A stretch of DNA of 64,000 bases, from assembly GCA_019055375.1 (NCBI GenBank), contig JAHQIW010000354.1:83450-147449 (forward strand), given 5' to 3'. Shown in pieces: positions 25,511 through 37,870 of the stretch. This stretch comes from Parelaphostrongylus tenuis. Its lineage: Eukaryota; Nematoda; Chromadorea; Rhabditida; Metastrongylidae. The position numbers and the translations under genes were made by a program. Under the pieces are notes generated by a model. The model saw only the letters and a program-made list of their open reading frames with translations. It ran no database searches and was not told the origin of the DNA. How positions within the stretch are numbered: position 1 is the stretch's first letter; every line of letters begins with the position of its first letter.

Positions 25511-27880
25511 TACGACTAGTTTACCAACCTCGCGTCAGCTAATCAAGATAAGTTTTCTCGATTTTCATATAACTTGATTATGCCAAGGTTTATAGAAACT
25601 CGAACGTTTGACTTGTCATTCAGTTGGGATTTTTTTCTTTGCGTTAAAGTATTCCCCAGATAAAACGAGTGGCGAGATCTTCTTTATGCGTTGATATGAT
25701 TTTCGTTCTTCTAAGAATTATGCGCGTAATAGAAATGAAGGCAAAGGGCGGGTATCGAACATAATTTTTATTCCGAATGTTGAAGCGTTGTGGAAGCGTC
25801 TTTTGGAAAACCGGTGAAGTGGAGCTCCAGCCAGAATTCTAAGCTTATGATTGATTACCTACACTCCTATGAAAAGTTTCTGCCCAACGAATGAGATCGC
25901 TTTTTCATTTGTCGTCTTTTAATGAATAAGCATCAAAAGTCCTGTTTACTTAACAGCTTTTACCGGTTACCAGTGGTACGATGTTACAAATATAGTCATT
26001 AATGTAGAGTGATGTGAGTGACTACTTGGGCCAAACCGTTGGCGATTGATTGCTAACAGGTAGATGCGTTGTAGCGTAGAATGAGTGGTGTCAGCACAGG
26101 AGTCGGTGGTGAAAGGAATAGAGCACGCGACCCCGGAATGCGTGAAATATGGGTTGGTGTCCCTCCTGAGGCAATTGTTTTGCACATTACTCTACATCAT
26201 CGGGTATATTGTTGGATTACAAGAAGAAAGACTTTGATATCAATACTAAGAATATTCAATATGTAGTAAAGAAATCTCAATTAAGAAAATCGTCGTTATA
26301 GTGGTCTCTGTTTTGAGGTTAATGGTCTACGACTTTGTTATAATTTGCTGCTTTGAATTTGAAGAAAATGTGTAGTAGAAATTCATCGTTCGATGAGAAG
26401 ACCATGAGTCAAAAAGATTTACTTCATAGCTTGTCCTCACTGACTGTCTAATCTTGACCGTCAAGTCTTCGCCATATTTATCTAAGAGTTCAGATGCCAC
26501 CTGTATTTTCTTTTGATTGACATGCTAATTGTTACCTGTAATTTTCCATAGAATCGCGATAGCCACACTATGGCGATACCATGCGTTTAACACGCCGTCG
26601 CCGACCTTTGCGAATCGGCGAGAAGTCACTCAATAATGAGTAAGAATTTTCGAGAACTGCAGCATATAATTTTATCAGTCGAGTACTCCACTAACATTAA
26701 TCGTGAGATCAACTAGGTGGTGTGAAAAGCCTCTACTGACATGACCAAAACTGTGCGTAGTTTTCCAATCCATCAACAAATTCACTCAAATATGGGATAA
26801 GGCTTTGGCTTATCCTGTAATCTCGTAAGCTTTTTCGCTGAGTTAACTAGTCAGTTCAGCATTTTCAGTCGTTCGACTTGAAGTTTTTCAATGTAACACC
26901 GACGTTTTGAAGGAGCATCTGACTTCAATGCATCAATTTCGCGTCGGCACAGTGTTGCTCTATTATCAGACGAGTCTGTTAGCAATTAATCTAGACCTCG
27001 GTGGTTGAACATTGGTTTCGTTAGTTCTGTGAATAATCAGTGGAAATTCTGAAAGTCGAGACAGTCCCATATTAGAGTTAAAATTGTGTACAGTACCTAA
27101 AGATACTTGTAGTTTTTCAAATAATTTTCATCCAACAAGCCACGAGGGTACGCGTCGTTACTCCAGATCGTTAGCGTGATTGTGGACAGGAGCGAGTAGA
27201 GATTACACTAGTTTTCAATCGAATCACTCATTAATAATAGTATTTAAATCTATCCGGGTGAAAAAACCAAAGTTCAAACTGCAACTTTTGAGTAACTGAG
27301 AGGTTTCAAACAGTCCAAAAACATTTTTGAAAAAAGTCCATTCGTTATTCATGCAAACACTCGTGAATGTGTTCTTCAAGCACATTTCAATTAGCTTATT
27401 TCATTTCTGCGCAACCGATTTTCATGTTTTCCTAAAACAATGAAAAGATCAATGTTTCAAGGGAAACAGTTAAAGGGAGCGAGAAATGTCTTGAGTAAAT
27501 TTTTTCTACAAAACTACCAATGATACTTTATTCTCATCGATTGATCCGCTATGAAGAATCTATTTCCAGAGTTTTTATTTAAGTCATACACGAGGCTTAG
27601 TATTCCTCTTAACGATACGCGCATGCTTCTACGGTTTCACAGTCTCATCAGTACCAAACGCCCCACGAAGAGTAGCAGAAAGGGAATATGTCACATTGTT
27701 AGTCAACTGAAATAATAAATGTTGCACTGTTTTTCTTTGAGTCGATTTTTTACGGCTATTATCATATAAACATTATTTTTATTGGACTATATCTTGGAAG
27801 TTTGTTAGATCTCCAAGATATGTATCTATATATGTATGTGTATATAGATATGCATATAAATATCTATTTGTTGAATTCCA
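25511..27880. other. No gene recognised
   Basis: AT-rich sequence with one inverted piece of the interspersed repeat at 25750-25920. No conserved exon or element end was identified. Confidence 0.5.
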
Positions 27881-27902
27881 CAGATGTGGAAAGAGCGGGC
27901 GG

Positions 27903-27982
27903 CCAAACGGGTGCCCGTAGTGCAGTTGGGTTAAGCACGCGCCCGCATAGGGTGGTATGCGGGTTCGAGTCCAGCCTGACGT
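27903..27982 (+). other. tRNA-like pol III promoter segment
   Basis: tagtgcagttgggttaagca (A box) and gggttcgagtccagc (B box) are spaced as in a tRNA, but acceptor and T stems do not pair well. Possibly the head of another SINE or a dead tRNA. Confidence 0.4.
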
Positions 27983-28772
27983 AAAAGTTTATGCACACAC
28001 TAAACAACACTGGGTGTATTTCCACAGACTTTTTATCAGGTGACTAGTACTGTGGCATTTTCCCTCTCTCCTACTCTTAATATGGACGTGTGATACTGAT
28101 GAGATGGGTGAAACCGCGCAATCGTTCGCAATACCAAATCTCGTAAAAGACTTAGCAAGGAATCTGTGGAAATAAAAATCTTGAAGATTTAACGAGGCTT
28201 TATGAGCCAGTCGAGTGAAAAGGCACTGAAAAGTCGTTGTTGCTGCCAATTTCTCTCCTTCTCTAAAATCAAAATCTTTCAAAATTGTTCTCGCCTTGCC
28301 CAAGTTATAGGCAGAATATGCTAATTTTGTATATCACATGGCATATTGTAGTGTGTGTCTTGAAAACTTCTTGCACCTGATTCATTCTATGGCAATCATC
28401 ATTATCGAGGCTTTTTTATTGTGCATATTTCGGACTATTACTGATGTTCCTTCGTCTCCATCAAGAATATCGTTGAATAGCGATGGAGTATATCGTCCCT
28501 TGACCCACGTGGTAGCTGTGCTAAAGTTCTCATAACTGTATACAACAAGTATCTGTGAGCCATAATTGATTGAACGGAACCGTTTCCAAACGAATCTGAC
28601 ATCGATGTGCCTACAAATGAGAGATATGGGGCTTGACGTGCTTGGCGCGTTATTTACTCAGAGCCGCAGGCAATTTGAACGGGATCCCTGCTATCAGTGC
28701 TTCCGGATACCATAAATGGTAATTTTGTCAACACCTACTGTGTCGATGGATTTTTATAGTCCATAAAGAGTT

Positions 28773-29073
28773 TAGCGCATGTGGCGCAGTGGTTAGAGGT
28801 GCTCTGCGTCGCACACGAGGTCAATGGTTCGATCTCGCGCTCATGGCTCACCAAGCCATCCATCCCTCCGGGTTCGGTAAATTGGTACCAGACAGGTCTC
28901 AGACTTGTCTGGGAGGATAAGCAACACTGACTCGTATGAGCGAGAGGCCACCGCGAGTCATTGTAAAGGCCGGATATGCATTCAATCACCTCGAACGAAG
29001 TTAAAAATTGAAGTCGAATGCATGGCGCATCCCTCAGGGATTGATCAACGCCGAGAGCTTTATCCTTTTTTTT
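28773..29073 (+). mobile_element. tRNA-headed SINE, intact copy with 10 bp target-site duplication
   Basis: About 90% or more identical by eye to the copy at 2079-2376 over its whole length. Direct repeat ataaagagtt at 28763-28772 and 29074-29083 flanks it. It sits immediately before RTE coding remnants (29085 on). Confidence 0.85.
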
Positions 29074-29084
29074 ATAAAGAGTTA

Positions 29085-29800
29085 TCTTTTCCTATTAGTG
29101 ACACTGACTCTCAACGGAACGACAATCTCCGAATGCTTCATTTACGTCTATCTAGGTCGTGAAATTAACATGATGAACGACCTAGTTCCAGAATTTAGTA
29201 GGAGGAAACGAGCGGCTTGGGGAACGTTTAAGAGCATCGGAGATGTAGTTAAGAGGACTAAGAACATCCGACTCCGTGCCCATCTTTTCGACTCGACAAT
29301 TATCCCTGCCCTGACGTATGCAGCAGAAACCTGGTCGCTACGTAAGCAGGATGAAAGATCGCTTGCCGTTATCGAACGCGCAGCCGAAAGGTCGATGCTA
29401 GGAGTATCCCGTATCTCGCGAATGAGAGAAAGGATCCGAATCCGGCCTACGTCAACGATCGAAAGTCGGAGACGCCGTTCTACACGCCAGCATATCGAAA
29501 TTAAGGTGGGCCGGGAACATGATGCGCTTCAACGACAATTGATGGACGAGGGCCGTCACCAACTTGATTCCTTGGGACGACAAGCGTCTACAAAAAAACC
29601 ACCGACCCGTTGGTCCTACTTCTTCACGAAAGCTATATAGAAAAGATATGGTGCTCAGCGAATTCATAGAGCGAGGAGGACCCACTGGGTTACTCTCGCA
29701 CGCGATAGGGAAAAATGGAAGTGTTGCTGGTACCCCCTGAGTCACTCGACGATCAACGGGACGACAGGTGATACAGGTGAAAACGGAAGAAGGCGATAGT
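29085..29800 (+). pseudogene. RTE-type non-LTR retrotransposon, C-terminal half, decayed
   Basis: Encodes the end of an RTE reverse transcriptase and its C-terminal domain: TLNGTTISEC, YLGREINMMNDL, RRKRAAWGTFKS, LTYAAETWSLRKQDERSLAV, then AKLRWAGNMMRFN in a shifted frame, PPTRWSYFFTKAI with a TAG, and HWVTLARDREKWK. At least two frameshifts and one stop. The catalytic domain is absent. Confidence 0.88.
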
Positions 29801-30654
29801 AAAAAAAGTTTACATCTCCCATAACACTTACTGGCACTCAAAATAATACAAATCATTTGGTATAAAAGTAGGTTTCGTTTCAGTTACTGAGCTTCATTCT
29901 ATTACAGAACAAAGAACATCCTTTCTGTTTTTGAAATTTTGAGTTACTGCCTATTTGTCTCATAGCAGATTACGTTGAGGTATACAATCATAAGAATACT
30001 GTAATACCAGCAAATTCTGAAGCCTGAAGTGCCTGCAAACGTGGGCTTTATTCTTTCGTGGTAGCTCACGCGTTACGCACTACAGCATCTAGGAACTTAC
30101 TTGCTTTTCTAATCATTGGATTCTCTCACAAGCTTTTTCGAGAGTGTTTATGGTGGTTAGCATATGTAAACTTCCAATATCATTTTCGAGTAGTCTTCAC
30201 TTAATTGAATGTGACGACGAAGTTCCAAACCCTTGAAAATAACTATAGAAATGACTCTCAGACAACTGTGATTCTTAAGTGAAAGAACCGAAAACGTGGA
30301 AACATTTGCCGCAATAGCTTTGCAACAACTAGTTTATTAACAAGTCAAAATAAGTTTTTTTCAAACTCTTAGTATCAATATCAATCTCAGGCGGAGGTGA
30401 GTATTGGACATAATTTGAATAATTCCTTATTTTGCCACTCTAAAAGTTTGAAGTTTTTAATCAATAGGAGTTATATTTCTGTAAAGAATTATTGCTAACT
30501 TTACCTCATTATTGCAATCGAGCACTCATGAGAAAGTGAACAACGGCAAAGGCAAAGAGGTATGGAAAAAGAGGAGAGAGAGGAGGAAAAGTGAAATGAT
30601 AATAAAGTAACTTGATGCTTTCTTGAGAACGTACATGAAACCTTTATAGAGATG
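29801..30654. other. No gene recognised
   Basis: Between the RTE remnant and repeat copy 3. It contains a purine-rich tract at ~30530-30600 and nothing else that I can name. Confidence 0.5.
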
Positions 30655-31610
30655 GCAGTGAGAGGCCACAAAATCACAGGGTACACAGTCACGGTTGCAT
30701 AGAAAGGCGTGTGGTATTGATAAGGTTTGATAGAATGTCGAATCGTCTATCTAGCTCCAGAAGTGCTGTACCAGATCTCTGAAATACCCAAATATCTATC
30801 AGATTATATTGAATTTTGAGCGAGGTCTTAAGAACAGTCGAATAGTGAAGTCCTAAATAGGTTACGCTTTCGAATAATTGTCAGCTTAGGTGGATATAAT
30901 ACTTGTTCATGCCTACTAGACCAAACTAGTCAACAAGGTGGTTGCTAACAATTGCAGTGCTTTATATCAAAGAGAGAGTGGTAGCAGAGAGGAGGAATCG
31001 GTGTTATAGTGATAGTGCGCGCTCACGCCATGGTGAAACACGAGTCCAACGCCCGTCTCATGTCGATTGTTTTGCAAACCACTCAATATTGTTAGATCGG
31101 ATTGGTAAATTAGATCAATATTCAATATAGCTCAGCTCTGAGAGAATCTGTGAGGAAACTAACACTGTGTTGGGCCATAAAAGTAGTCATTTGCTCAGCC
31201 AAGTCAGCGTTTTTATCAGTCGATGTTTATATTTGACTGGGAATTCTTCGTGTCTCACTGAAGAACTCGGCAAAGTTTAGACACATTCATTCTGAATACG
31301 ACAAATTAGACAATGAGGAGAAGTGAGATTACCGTTGTTGATCGTGGCAGAGCGGTCTTTGAAACACAGTAATGATCGTGACCGGACATACATATGAAAG
31401 GAAAGCCAAGAATTCCCCGATTATAAAGTTCTTTTGCTCATGCTAATCTCATTTATATTCATTTACACGAATATATAGAAGCATGCAGATAGGATATCAC
31501 AAATGTAGGAGCGTTGTTCTCCGCATGTATGATAAAAAATCGGAATCTTGAATGTTGTAAGCAGTACGTTTGTTGAAAGAGAGGATGTTGGAATGTTAAG
31601 AGCTGTTTGA

Positions 31611-32274
31611 GTACTGTTCTATTATGGCGGCACCACTTGAGGCCTTCAGAAAAAGCGTATTCTTTGCTGTTTTCTGACGAATGTATGATTACCTGATGTC
31701 TTAAATTAAATGAATGTTGAAGATATGTTTTACTTCTCATTTTGTTTGTTTTTAACGCCGTATCAGTCAAAATGAGATTTTGTTCCACATTTGAAGATTT
31801 CTCGCGTGAGAAAAGTTTTTCTATAACAAAATTTCAATTGCTAGATAAAGCAAATCTTACTGATTAAGACAATATGTTTGATCTTCAGAAAGAACTTCTT
31901 AGAGCTCTGCAATTCGCGCCCTAACCCGGTTGGTAGTGCTTACTAAGTGTGAAACCCAATATACTTTCGATTGCTACGAAGCTAGAAAAAGTTTCTTCTG
32001 AACGAAAAATATACCGTTATAATCCCAAAGATTTTTTCTATCTAACGATCATGAACTTAATGCAACGAAACTTTTAACCAGTGAGAATCTTTGAATGAGG
32101 AATAAAGTCTTATTTTAATTGATACGAAGCCAAAAATGAGCTATCTGAGAAATCCGATATACTATTGAAATTTACTTGATTTGAGATATCGATTCACTAC
32201 AAAAACGTGTTGCAAAAGCAATAATACTTTTTTACCGAAGGCCTCAATTGGCGCCGCCATAGTAGAACAGTATC
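31611..32274. repeat. Inverted-repeat element in part C, copy 3
   Basis: Counterpart of 9567-10208. The right arm is intact inward, but ~27 bp just outside it have been lost relative to copy 2. Confidence 0.55.
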
Positions 32275-33929
32275 CACCATAACTGTGACCACACTGTATA
32301 GAATTACTTGAAGGCGATGTTTCATTGCACTTCAAGAGATTCAGATCCCGATGTAATTGAATCATGCACGGATCGGTTACTTTTTAATTCAACTGCACCT
32401 ACGAAGGATTGACACAGCTCAACCACAACTGTTTTATGAACTCAGGCGGGTAGACAATTCCGCATGCAACTCTTAGAATTGCTATTTGACCTCTTTATGG
32501 TAAAATTAGTAAGGTTTCTCATTATCCTTTCTTGAGGTTTCAAGCTCTGTCAGATTCTTCCAGTGTTGCAGCTTATTTGTGAGCAAGAAGAGATGATGCT
32601 TAAATGCATGTGCTGTAGTCCCTCTTATGTGAGATTCCCTTATCCATCAGATAAATTGCCTGAACATCGCACAACTAGTGCTTCTTTCACATGCATTTTG
32701 CCTAGCGTACTATGTGTCAAATGCCAATTACCTGTATCACTTGTCGACCTGTTCATCAGCGAGCAATTTAAGCAAGCGCTAGTTTTCATTTCCACTATCA
32801 TGAGCAGGAATAGCCGAGAGCTTTCTTCTTGCTTATTAGAATAGCTAAGCATCACATCTTTTTTGAGGGTTTTAGTGAATAACTTTTGCCATCAGTTCAA
32901 CGGTTTTTCTATTGTGCATTTGACATGCCGAGGAATCTGCAGAAAAGAAAATGAGGAGTCGATAACGTTGACCATCATCTATCGGTTGTCATTAGAATGC
33001 TTTGCGTGTACGATTCACTTGATTATGGAGAGGAGTGTATACTGAGATTTTTCATAGGTTCTCTGCGATTGTAAAAGGTTAAATGAATATCCGACTTCAC
33101 TCGATAAACAGAATTTTTTCATAAGAGTGTTAGTAATTATTCGATAGCTTAAATCTCCGGCTCTAACCCCACGCAGCCGGTTTTCGAAAAAGCCTTATAT
33201 CCTGAAAAGACCGCTTCCTTTTCAACACAGTAGGGAAAAATAATGGAATTACACGTGCGAGCAAGGTGGTCCTTAGCTGATTCATGGGCCGCTGGGTCAG
33301 ACACCAAGGTCGCCTGACGCGACGACCGCCCGATTCTCGAGAATATTGACGTGCAGAGAAAATCTCGTAATATCTGGATGGCTTTGAGCCATTGTTGAAG
33401 GCAAGTAGGAAGTCTGGCCTCCTGAATCCCATCAAAGTGATCATAATGAAGATTGAATTATCCATAAATAGAAGTATTTTAAGTCTTTCTGTAGCAGTGC
33501 CATATTTTTTGTCTAGAGTTTTTCTTTCAAAGTAGAGAAATGATTCCTAATTGAATAATAAAGATCACACTAGCATAAGTCCTGTCGAAAATCGATCGAT
33601 AATTGCTCAGCCCCATTATCTCTGCACCCAGCGGTACTTGAAATAACCAAAGACCACATTGTTTGCACATGTTAATCAACCTATTTTTCCCGCTGCATTG
33701 CAGAGAAGCGATTTGTAAGGATATAAGCACAGCGCAGTGTTTTAAAAGAATTTTTTCAAAAAGAGACCACGTAGAAATCTACCCAGGGATTTCAAGATTT
33801 GGAATGATTACTGATACTCCTATGAAATGATCGTGTTGAGCGAAAGAGGTCGGATATTCATTTATCTTCTTGTAATCGAGAAGAACCCTCTGGTTTATGA
33901 TGGCTAACTTAGGTCGAACTTCCCATTTG

Positions 33930-34275
33930 CTCTCTAACTTACGACATACCCGCTCCTCTTGGTATAGACCTTCTCACTGCGCAAGCGACAACGCTAAATG
34001 ATTATCTTACACCCCGCTTACGTATCCTTCACGTTTCTGATGCACACGTAAAGACAGTGAGTATCGTCAAGTCGAAGAGGTGAACACGCTTTTTGCTCTC
34101 CTTACTACATCGTTGATGCTCTTAATGTTCTTGGACCTTATTCAAGCTGCTCGCTTGGTCTTGCTCATATATGAAGCCAGGTCGTCTATCATGTTGCCTC
34201 CATCTAGAAATACTTAACTGAGCAGTTCGAAAGCATTCACTTTGTTGAAGACAAACGAGTCACACAAAACCAATC
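33930..34275 (-). pseudogene. RTE fragment (minus strand) at the left end of the 4 kb insert
   Basis: Reverse complement reads YLDGGNMIDDLASYMSKTKR and NIKSINDVVRRAKSVFT, matching the YLGREINMMNDL...RRKRAAWG...DVVKRTK block of the RTE at 29137. Short and frame-broken. Confidence 0.7.
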
Positions 34276-34309
34276 TTGCTTAACAATATCGTTTTCTCTC
34301 CTTTCGACC

Positions 34310-34640
34310 GCTTTTTATCGGCCTCGCTTAAAGAATTTTCTGATAGGGATAAATCATGTTTTGAACAATTAAGGTTTGAGTATAGCGATACAGGAACCTG
34401 TTACCTCCTACCGGGGCTCATCAGTAGCACCTTCTTCGATTCAGAGGATTCTTCGAGGCCATACTCCTCTATAAAGGAGTCGACGCTGAACAAGGATAGG
34501 CTGAACCGATGACGGTGGTACTGATCAGTCCCGGTAGGACAAAACAGGCACTTTTATAGCGCTCAGACCTCAATGGCTCAAAACATAGTATATCAATATT
34601 GTTTTTGTAAAAACTAGTCGAAGCCTTGTCTTTCCATAAG
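34310..34640. repeat. Imperfect foldback in the 4 kb insert
   Basis: The left arm (to ~34431) ends tcctaccggggctcatcag; the right arm (from ~34513) is its inverse, ggtggtactgatcagtcccg. Similarity extends ~120 bp outward with mismatches; loop is ~80 bp. Confidence 0.6.
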
Positions 34641-34768
34641 CATTTTTGAAGTCGGCTGGAGTTTGCTTGGCCAGGTGATGCTTGATGTTGCAAAAACGGC
34701 ATCATTAGCAGAGAAAGGAAGGTCTAATTGGGAGCCCTTGACATCGTTATCATTTTTGCTCGAAGGAA

Positions 34769-34981
34769 ATGAATATTGACATGTCTCCATTTCTGATAAT
34801 CGTTGTTTTCGTAGTCGCATTAAGTCAAGTGGAGCGGCAATGTGGATGTTGCATTGGACGAAAGCATCATGTGATAATTGAACAATTTATGTACCCACTG
34901 CGGTCTACACCACAGCGTGGAGTTTTGTTTGTCACTCTGATGCCTTCAGTTCTCATACACTTTGTAATTTCTTTGATGTAG
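34769..34981 (+). CDS. Small putative secreted Cys-containing protein (exon 1 of the diverged inverted family member)
   Basis: Starts MNIDMSPFLIIVVFVVALSQ, a signal-peptide-like N-terminus, followed by VERQCGCCIGRKHH; 70 codons if read to the stop. The nucleotide sequence aligns with the minus strand of part B (rc of about 4330-4450 and 43810-43890), where copy 3 also has a hydrophobic open start and copy 1 is broken. Downstream, in matching order, come the FSLISPLPTMKIRS block (~35025), the VNFPKR block and the FDSSPRLPEE block. It could be a real multi-exon gene or an old fragment; I do not recognise the family. Confidence 0.35.
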   Translation: MNIDMSPFLIIVVFVVALSQVERQCGCCIGRKHHVIIEQFMYPLRSTPQRGVLFVTLMPSVLIHFVISLM

Positions 34982-35345
34982 TGTTGAGAAACAAGTTATG
35001 TTTGCAGTCTGTGACCACGTTTCTCGTTGATCTCACCTCTGCCGACAATGAAAATAAGGTCAACAGAGACGAAATGAGTGGTATATTTTCAGATTTCCGT
35101 GGTTAAAAGTGATTCTGCTTTGCATTAAAGCTTTAGCAGACCGTATCACGTTATTAAAGAGAAAAGATCTAGCCTTTCACATGGGCTCTTTTGCCATTGT
35201 TACAAGAAAAGAGGTCCAGTAGGGTGATCACCTTGTCGACGTTGTTTATATTCGCATTGTGATGAATAATCGTGTTGCTCGATTAGGATAGAAAAGAACA
35301 TAGCCTTTGATAAGAAAAAACTAGTCAATTGTCTGTTCTTAATTA

Positions 35346-35650
35346 TTTCAGTTCATATAAAGCTTTGCATTGCTGACGGCATTGTCAACTTTCCTAAGCG
35401 TGCCAGCGAAGCAGAAGTGACACTCAGTGGAGTCAGCGAAGAGAGATTTGATGTGCGCAAATCGAAAGAAGCTTAGTTTTTGAAGAAATTGTAGAACAAG
35501 AAGAACAAGTTGGCAGAGTTGTCTCGGTGATTACAGAGATAACGTCAATCACTTGGTTCGGGTGTTCATTAAATAGAGAGAACACTATTAATGAGAAAAA
35601 CAAGTGAACAAGCTCTACCAAAACCTGCTCAGCACTTACAACGTTTGGGC
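35346..35650 (+). pseudogene. Diverged secreted-protein-like exon (VNFPKR block)
   Basis: The plus strand reads IADGIVNFPKRASEAEVTLS, then GVSEERFDVRKSKEA and a TAG. A further stretch reads FEEIVEQEEQVGRVVSVITE in another frame. Both match the minus strand of part B (3640-3900). A TTTCAG lies just upstream at about 35350. Frame breaks suggest decay. Confidence 0.4.
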
Positions 35651-35784
35651 GCACTACACACTCATTTATTCCAAGCCTGCCGCATTTTTGAGATTCATGA
35701 AATCATTAATTGATAGTGAAGTTAGAGGAGGACGTCATCGTACTGGAAGCGACCACCAATATGGAGACAATTATTGCACGAAAA

Positions 35785-36090
35785 AAGGAATACAAGATAT
35801 GCACGCTATCGCACTAATAGTGAAGACCCAGATCCTAGTACTTCTGCTCATTTTACCAAATCTGTGTTTCGTCCCACTACTTCTATTCGATTCCTCTCCT
35901 CGATTACCTGAGGAATTCATCTTCTTCATGAACGTCGAAGAGCACTGATCAATCACATCTCCTTGCAACCCCGGGTATAGCCAAGCTGAAGCGTCTACCA
36001 TTGATTGCCGGGGAGTGTTGAGGATGGAGAGATCAACTCCACGACGAGCCGCGCCAACACTCGACCAGAGGACTCCCCAGTGTTCAGCAG
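35785..36090 (+). pseudogene. Diverged secreted-protein-like exon (FDSSPRLPEE block)
   Basis: The plus strand encodes a hydrophobic run (ILVLLLILPNLCFVPLLL), then FDSSPRLPEEFIFF and a stop. After it, TIDCRGVLRMERSTPRRAAP aligns with the FRRVL region of part B. The donor seen in part B (CAA/GTAAGT) is not conserved here. Confidence 0.4.
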
Positions 36091-36327
36091 TTGCAGTTTC
36101 AATGTTGCATAGAAAAACACAATAGCATGAAAACTTATAAGACATGGTGTTTCATGGCCACTGAAATATTATGAAGTGAATGGCATCCAGGTAGCAGGAG
36201 TGAAATGTTGATCAATAATAGTCTCTATTTGGCATCGTTAAAGATCACGAAAACTCAAGATCATTACAGTGCGTGTGAAGTAAATCAAATCATTTAGCTT
36301 GTGATGAAATCTCGGGGAACTCTTGAC

Positions 36328-36602
36328 CTTGGTTGATCCCTGAAGGGTGTGCCATGCATTTGTCTCTATCCAACATTGTCTGAGGTGACGGAATGTTTAT
36401 CCGGCCCTCTACAAGACTCGCGCTGGACTGCCAATGTATCAACTGAGTTCTTCTATCCTCCAGTTCAGAAGTGGTACTATTTCACCGATTCCAGTGGGAC
36501 GGATGCTTTCTAAGCCCCAAACGCGGAGTTAAACTGTCTACCATTGATTAACCGACTACCTGGATGCAGCAGAACACCTGTAACCACTGCGCATCATGTG
36601 CT
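36328..36602 (-). mobile_element. Diverged SINE copy in the 4 kb insert
   Basis: Tail word ttgatccctgaagggtg, body and head (rc of aaccactgcgcatcatg) are recognisable in family order, with many substitutions. Confidence 0.65.
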
Positions 36603-36719
36603 CTCCCATGTGGTATATTTACCTATCTAGATCTTGTCACTATCATTAGGCGCTCCTTAGTAGATCTGTCAACACACAGCACGTTCAGTCCATGCCCTAA
36701 TAAAGCTCTTATAAAGTTC

Positions 36720-36915
36720 TCATAAAGATCGCATCACTCCGAAGTCGGTGAATTGGTATCAGATTTGTCTGGGGAGGGCAGCAGTACTGACTTAATCATT
36801 GTTTGGGCGGCCGCCGCTTGTTATTGTAAAGATTACCACCTCAACACTGCTTTATGAGATCGCATTCATGGCGCATTCCTTGAATTTGATCAACGCCAGA
36901 AGCTTGATCCTTTTT
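36720..36915 (+). mobile_element. 5'-truncated SINE
   Basis: Keeps gaagtcggtgaattggtatc, the linker ttgttattgtaaag and the tail gatcaacgccagaagcttgatcc; the tRNA head is missing. Confidence 0.6.
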
Positions 36916-37499
36916 CTGATTTACATAGGCTACAGTGAACATGTTACCAGGACATGCTTGAAGATAAATTCTAACTCCCTTAGTCAAGAGTGAGAATTTC
37001 GAAGCTAAGAAAAACTTGCTTTGCGATTTATTTAAAAGTACCAACACTATTCCAACGAGTATGATTAACAAATTTCGGCAAATGCTCTCGTACATCTCAG
37101 TGCATTAGTACAACAGACATTTTTCGAATGCTTAATGATACGCATTTCAGAGCATGATAAAGTAAGGTATTTCTTCACAGTATTGTCATAAACTTTTGAT
37201 AATAGACAAATAAAGTTTCTTTCTCACTCAATCGCTTCTACACCTTACCCCAAAGGAACTTTGAGAGTATGGAAGGTGGCAGTGCTGTATAGCAAGCTCA
37301 ATTCCCGGTCATCTCCGTTGTTGATCTAGCCCATGCACACAATCAAAACTACTTGGTTGATGAAGAAGAAACTGTAGTCTATGCATTGTTGAAATGCGCC
37401 CTTTCATCTTGAAATAAATTTCAAATGAATGTGGTTATGTTTTATATCATTTTAATGCGCATTTCTCGCTTTATGCTTTATTGCTGTCGGCATAATACT

Positions 37500-37870
37500 T
37501 GCTGCTTCTCTTATTTTGAACCTTGGAAAGAATGTAAGACAAAAAAGCAATTGCGAGCGATTTTCTCGTTCGAGTTCAAAATGGGTCGTAAAGAGCAGAG
37601 AGAGAGCTTGTAACATTAACAACGCTTTTGCCCACAAAGTGCTAACGAGCTTCACTGCAGCGGTGGGTCAAGAAGTATCGCAAGGGCGACGAGAGCCTTG
37701 TAGATGAGGGAACGTGGTGCAGCCATGGGAAGTCACAGCGACCACTTGAAAGCAATCATCGGAGCTGATTCTTTTAAGACTACGCGAGATTTTGTAGAGA
37801 AACTCAGCGTCAACCAATTCTACAGTCGTCCGCCATCCAGCAAAGATAAAGTGAAAGAAGTCACTATTTC
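37500..37870 (+). pseudogene. mariner transposase N-terminal fragment
   Basis: LRAIFSFEFKMGRK, QRWVKKYRKGDESLVDE and LKAIIGADSFKTTRDFVEKL correspond to the two DNA-binding helix-turn-helix motifs of mariner transposases, in shifted frames. It ends just before part D resumes. Confidence 0.75.

Noticed and set aside
27903..27982. tRNA gene
   Set aside because: A and B boxes fit, but acceptor and T stems do not pair; kept only as a tRNA-like segment.
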